NCBI RefSeq assembly: GCF_010092425.1
Contig: NZ_CP048030.1
Coordinates: 1,364,001-1,428,000 of the forward strand
Origin: Sinimarinibacterium sp. NLF-5-8
Lineage (GTDB): Bacteria; Pseudomonadota; Gammaproteobacteria; Nevskiales; Nevskiaceae
Direction of reading: 5' to 3'
Length of the DNA stretch: 64,000 bases
Position numbers and translations under genes: made by a program. A model generated the notes under the pieces. It was not told where the DNA came from. It worked only from the letters and a program-made list of their open reading frames with translations, and did no database searches. Below, piece after piece: positions 63,409-64,000 of the stretch (positions are counted from its first letter, which is position 1; each line of letters starts with the position of its first letter).

Positions 63409-64000
63409 ATGAACAAGATCGTCGATGCGGTGACTGCCGTGCTGTGCCATCAAGGGCAGATTCTGCTGGTGCGGCGCCAGCCTTTTTTGCGGGCGTTCTC
63501 GGGCTATCACGCTTTTCCCGGCGGCAAGGTTGATCCGGAGGATGCCCAAGGGGCGACACCCGATGCCCGCTGGCACGGCTTTGATCCACGCATCGTGCGC
63601 GCGCTGCTGCGCGAGATTTCAGAAGAAGTGAATCTGGATCTGGCCGCACATCCTGACTGGATCAAAGCGGTTCGCCACCTGGGTATTGCACTGACGCCAG
63701 CGCCGGCACCGGTGCGTTTCAATACGCACTTTTTTCATGTCGAGCTGGATCATTGCGACACACTCACGCCCGATCTGCACGAGATCAGCGATTGCGAGTG
63801 GGCCAGTGCCGCCCAATGGGGTCAGCGCTATGAAGAGGGTGAGGTGCTGCTGGCACCGCCAACCTTACATACCCTGCAAGCACTGGCCGCCGACGCCAAT
63901 GCAATAAGCGTGCCGGCACTGGCGCACGAGAACCGCTTTCCCTACGAGTTGCCCCTGCTGGAAACCCTGCGCGGGGTGCGGCAGATTCTGGTGCGTTCGC
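63409..64000 (+). CDS. Nudix hydrolase domain protein (partial; continues beyond window)
   Basis: An open frame from the ATG at 63409 to the window edge, 197 codons. The N-terminal Nudix domain starts NKIVDAVTAVLCHQGQILLVRR, with FPGGKVDPED near residue 43 and REISEEVNLDL near 69. An insertion of about 17 residues (DARWHGFDPR region) splits the Nudix box between the glycines and the glutamates, as in NUDT19-type proteins. The remaining part (from about residue 170, ENRFPYELPLLETLRG) could lead into a second domain such as an MBL fold, as in some fused homologues, but this lies outside the window. It is divergent from tal. Confidence 0.8.
   Translation, partial: MNKIVDAVTAVLCHQGQILLVRRQPFLRAFSGYHAFPGGKVDPEDAQGATPDARWHGFDPRIVRALLREISEEVNLDLAAHPDWIKAVRHLGIALTPAPAPVRFNTHFFHVELDHCDTLTPDLHEISDCEWASAAQWGQRYEEGEVLLAPPTLHTLQALAADANAISVPALAHENRFPYELPLLETLRGVRQILVRS

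Noticed and set aside
1-64000. CRISPR array or prophage
   Set aside because: No regularly spaced identical repeats, cas genes, integrase or phage structural genes were found; CG runs are inside coding frames.

Overview
The window reads as an ordinary chromosome segment of a GC-rich gammaproteobacterium, gene-dense on both strands. Gene orders typical of that class support this: nrdR-ribD-ribE-ribB(X)-ribH-nusB-thiL-pgpA next to glyA, murJ-ribF-ileS-lspA-ispH beside rpsT, aspS with an fmdB-like gene, and grxD facing sodB. A TetR/SDR/ferritin-like/monooxygenase locus, ETF plus ETF-quinone oxidoreductase and a PhaR-type regulator would suit an aerobic lipid- or hydrocarbon-using, PHA-making organism, perhaps of the Nevskiales/Solimonadaceae type. 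That placement is a guess from gene content. The DNA is strikingly rich in alternating GCGCGC tracts, almost everywhere except one AT-rich gene.

Left part (1-14 kb): smc (cut by the window edge), queF, an ECF sigma factor with folE, a di-haem cytochrome lipoprotein, a HAD phosphatase, gluQ and phaR, tRNA-Glu(CTC), then a monooxygenase / ferritin-like / SDR operon transcribed away from its tetR. Two adjacent genes of that operon each carry one frameshift at a GC-repeat tract, so it may be decaying. 14-23.4 kb: a coupled set of an unknown membrane-anchored protein, a bacterial alpha-2-macroglobulin and PBP1C, then a ZIP-like transporter.

Middle (23.4-54.3 kb): housekeeping operons. These are etfQO-etfB-etfA; the riboflavin/nusB/thiL/pgpA operon with nrdR and glyA; nadA followed by a cysteine desulfurase; a large Ig-like lipoprotein; aspS-fmdB; a DMT transporter; a CinA-like protein; a DJ-1 protein; grxD and sodB; argF-nadC; an SDR; and the murJ-ribF-ileS-lspA-ispH cluster with rpsT facing it.

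Right part (54.3-64 kb) is the accessory region. A Sel1-repeat protein, a type IV pilin gene behind a textbook sigma-54 promoter, and an AT-rich gene for a polytopic HTTM/carboxylase-like membrane protein are followed by a vapB antitoxin gene with a truncated vapC. Two short repeats of the same inverted-repeat architecture bracket the pilin-to-vapB segment, suggesting an exchanged cassette between rpsT and radA. The HTTM-like gene immediately after the pilin is the best candidate for something undescribed, possibly a pilin modification or assembly factor. The window ends with radA, a transmembrane Ser/Thr kinase coupled to a two-FHA protein, an MBL hydrolase, transaldolase and the start of a Nudix protein.
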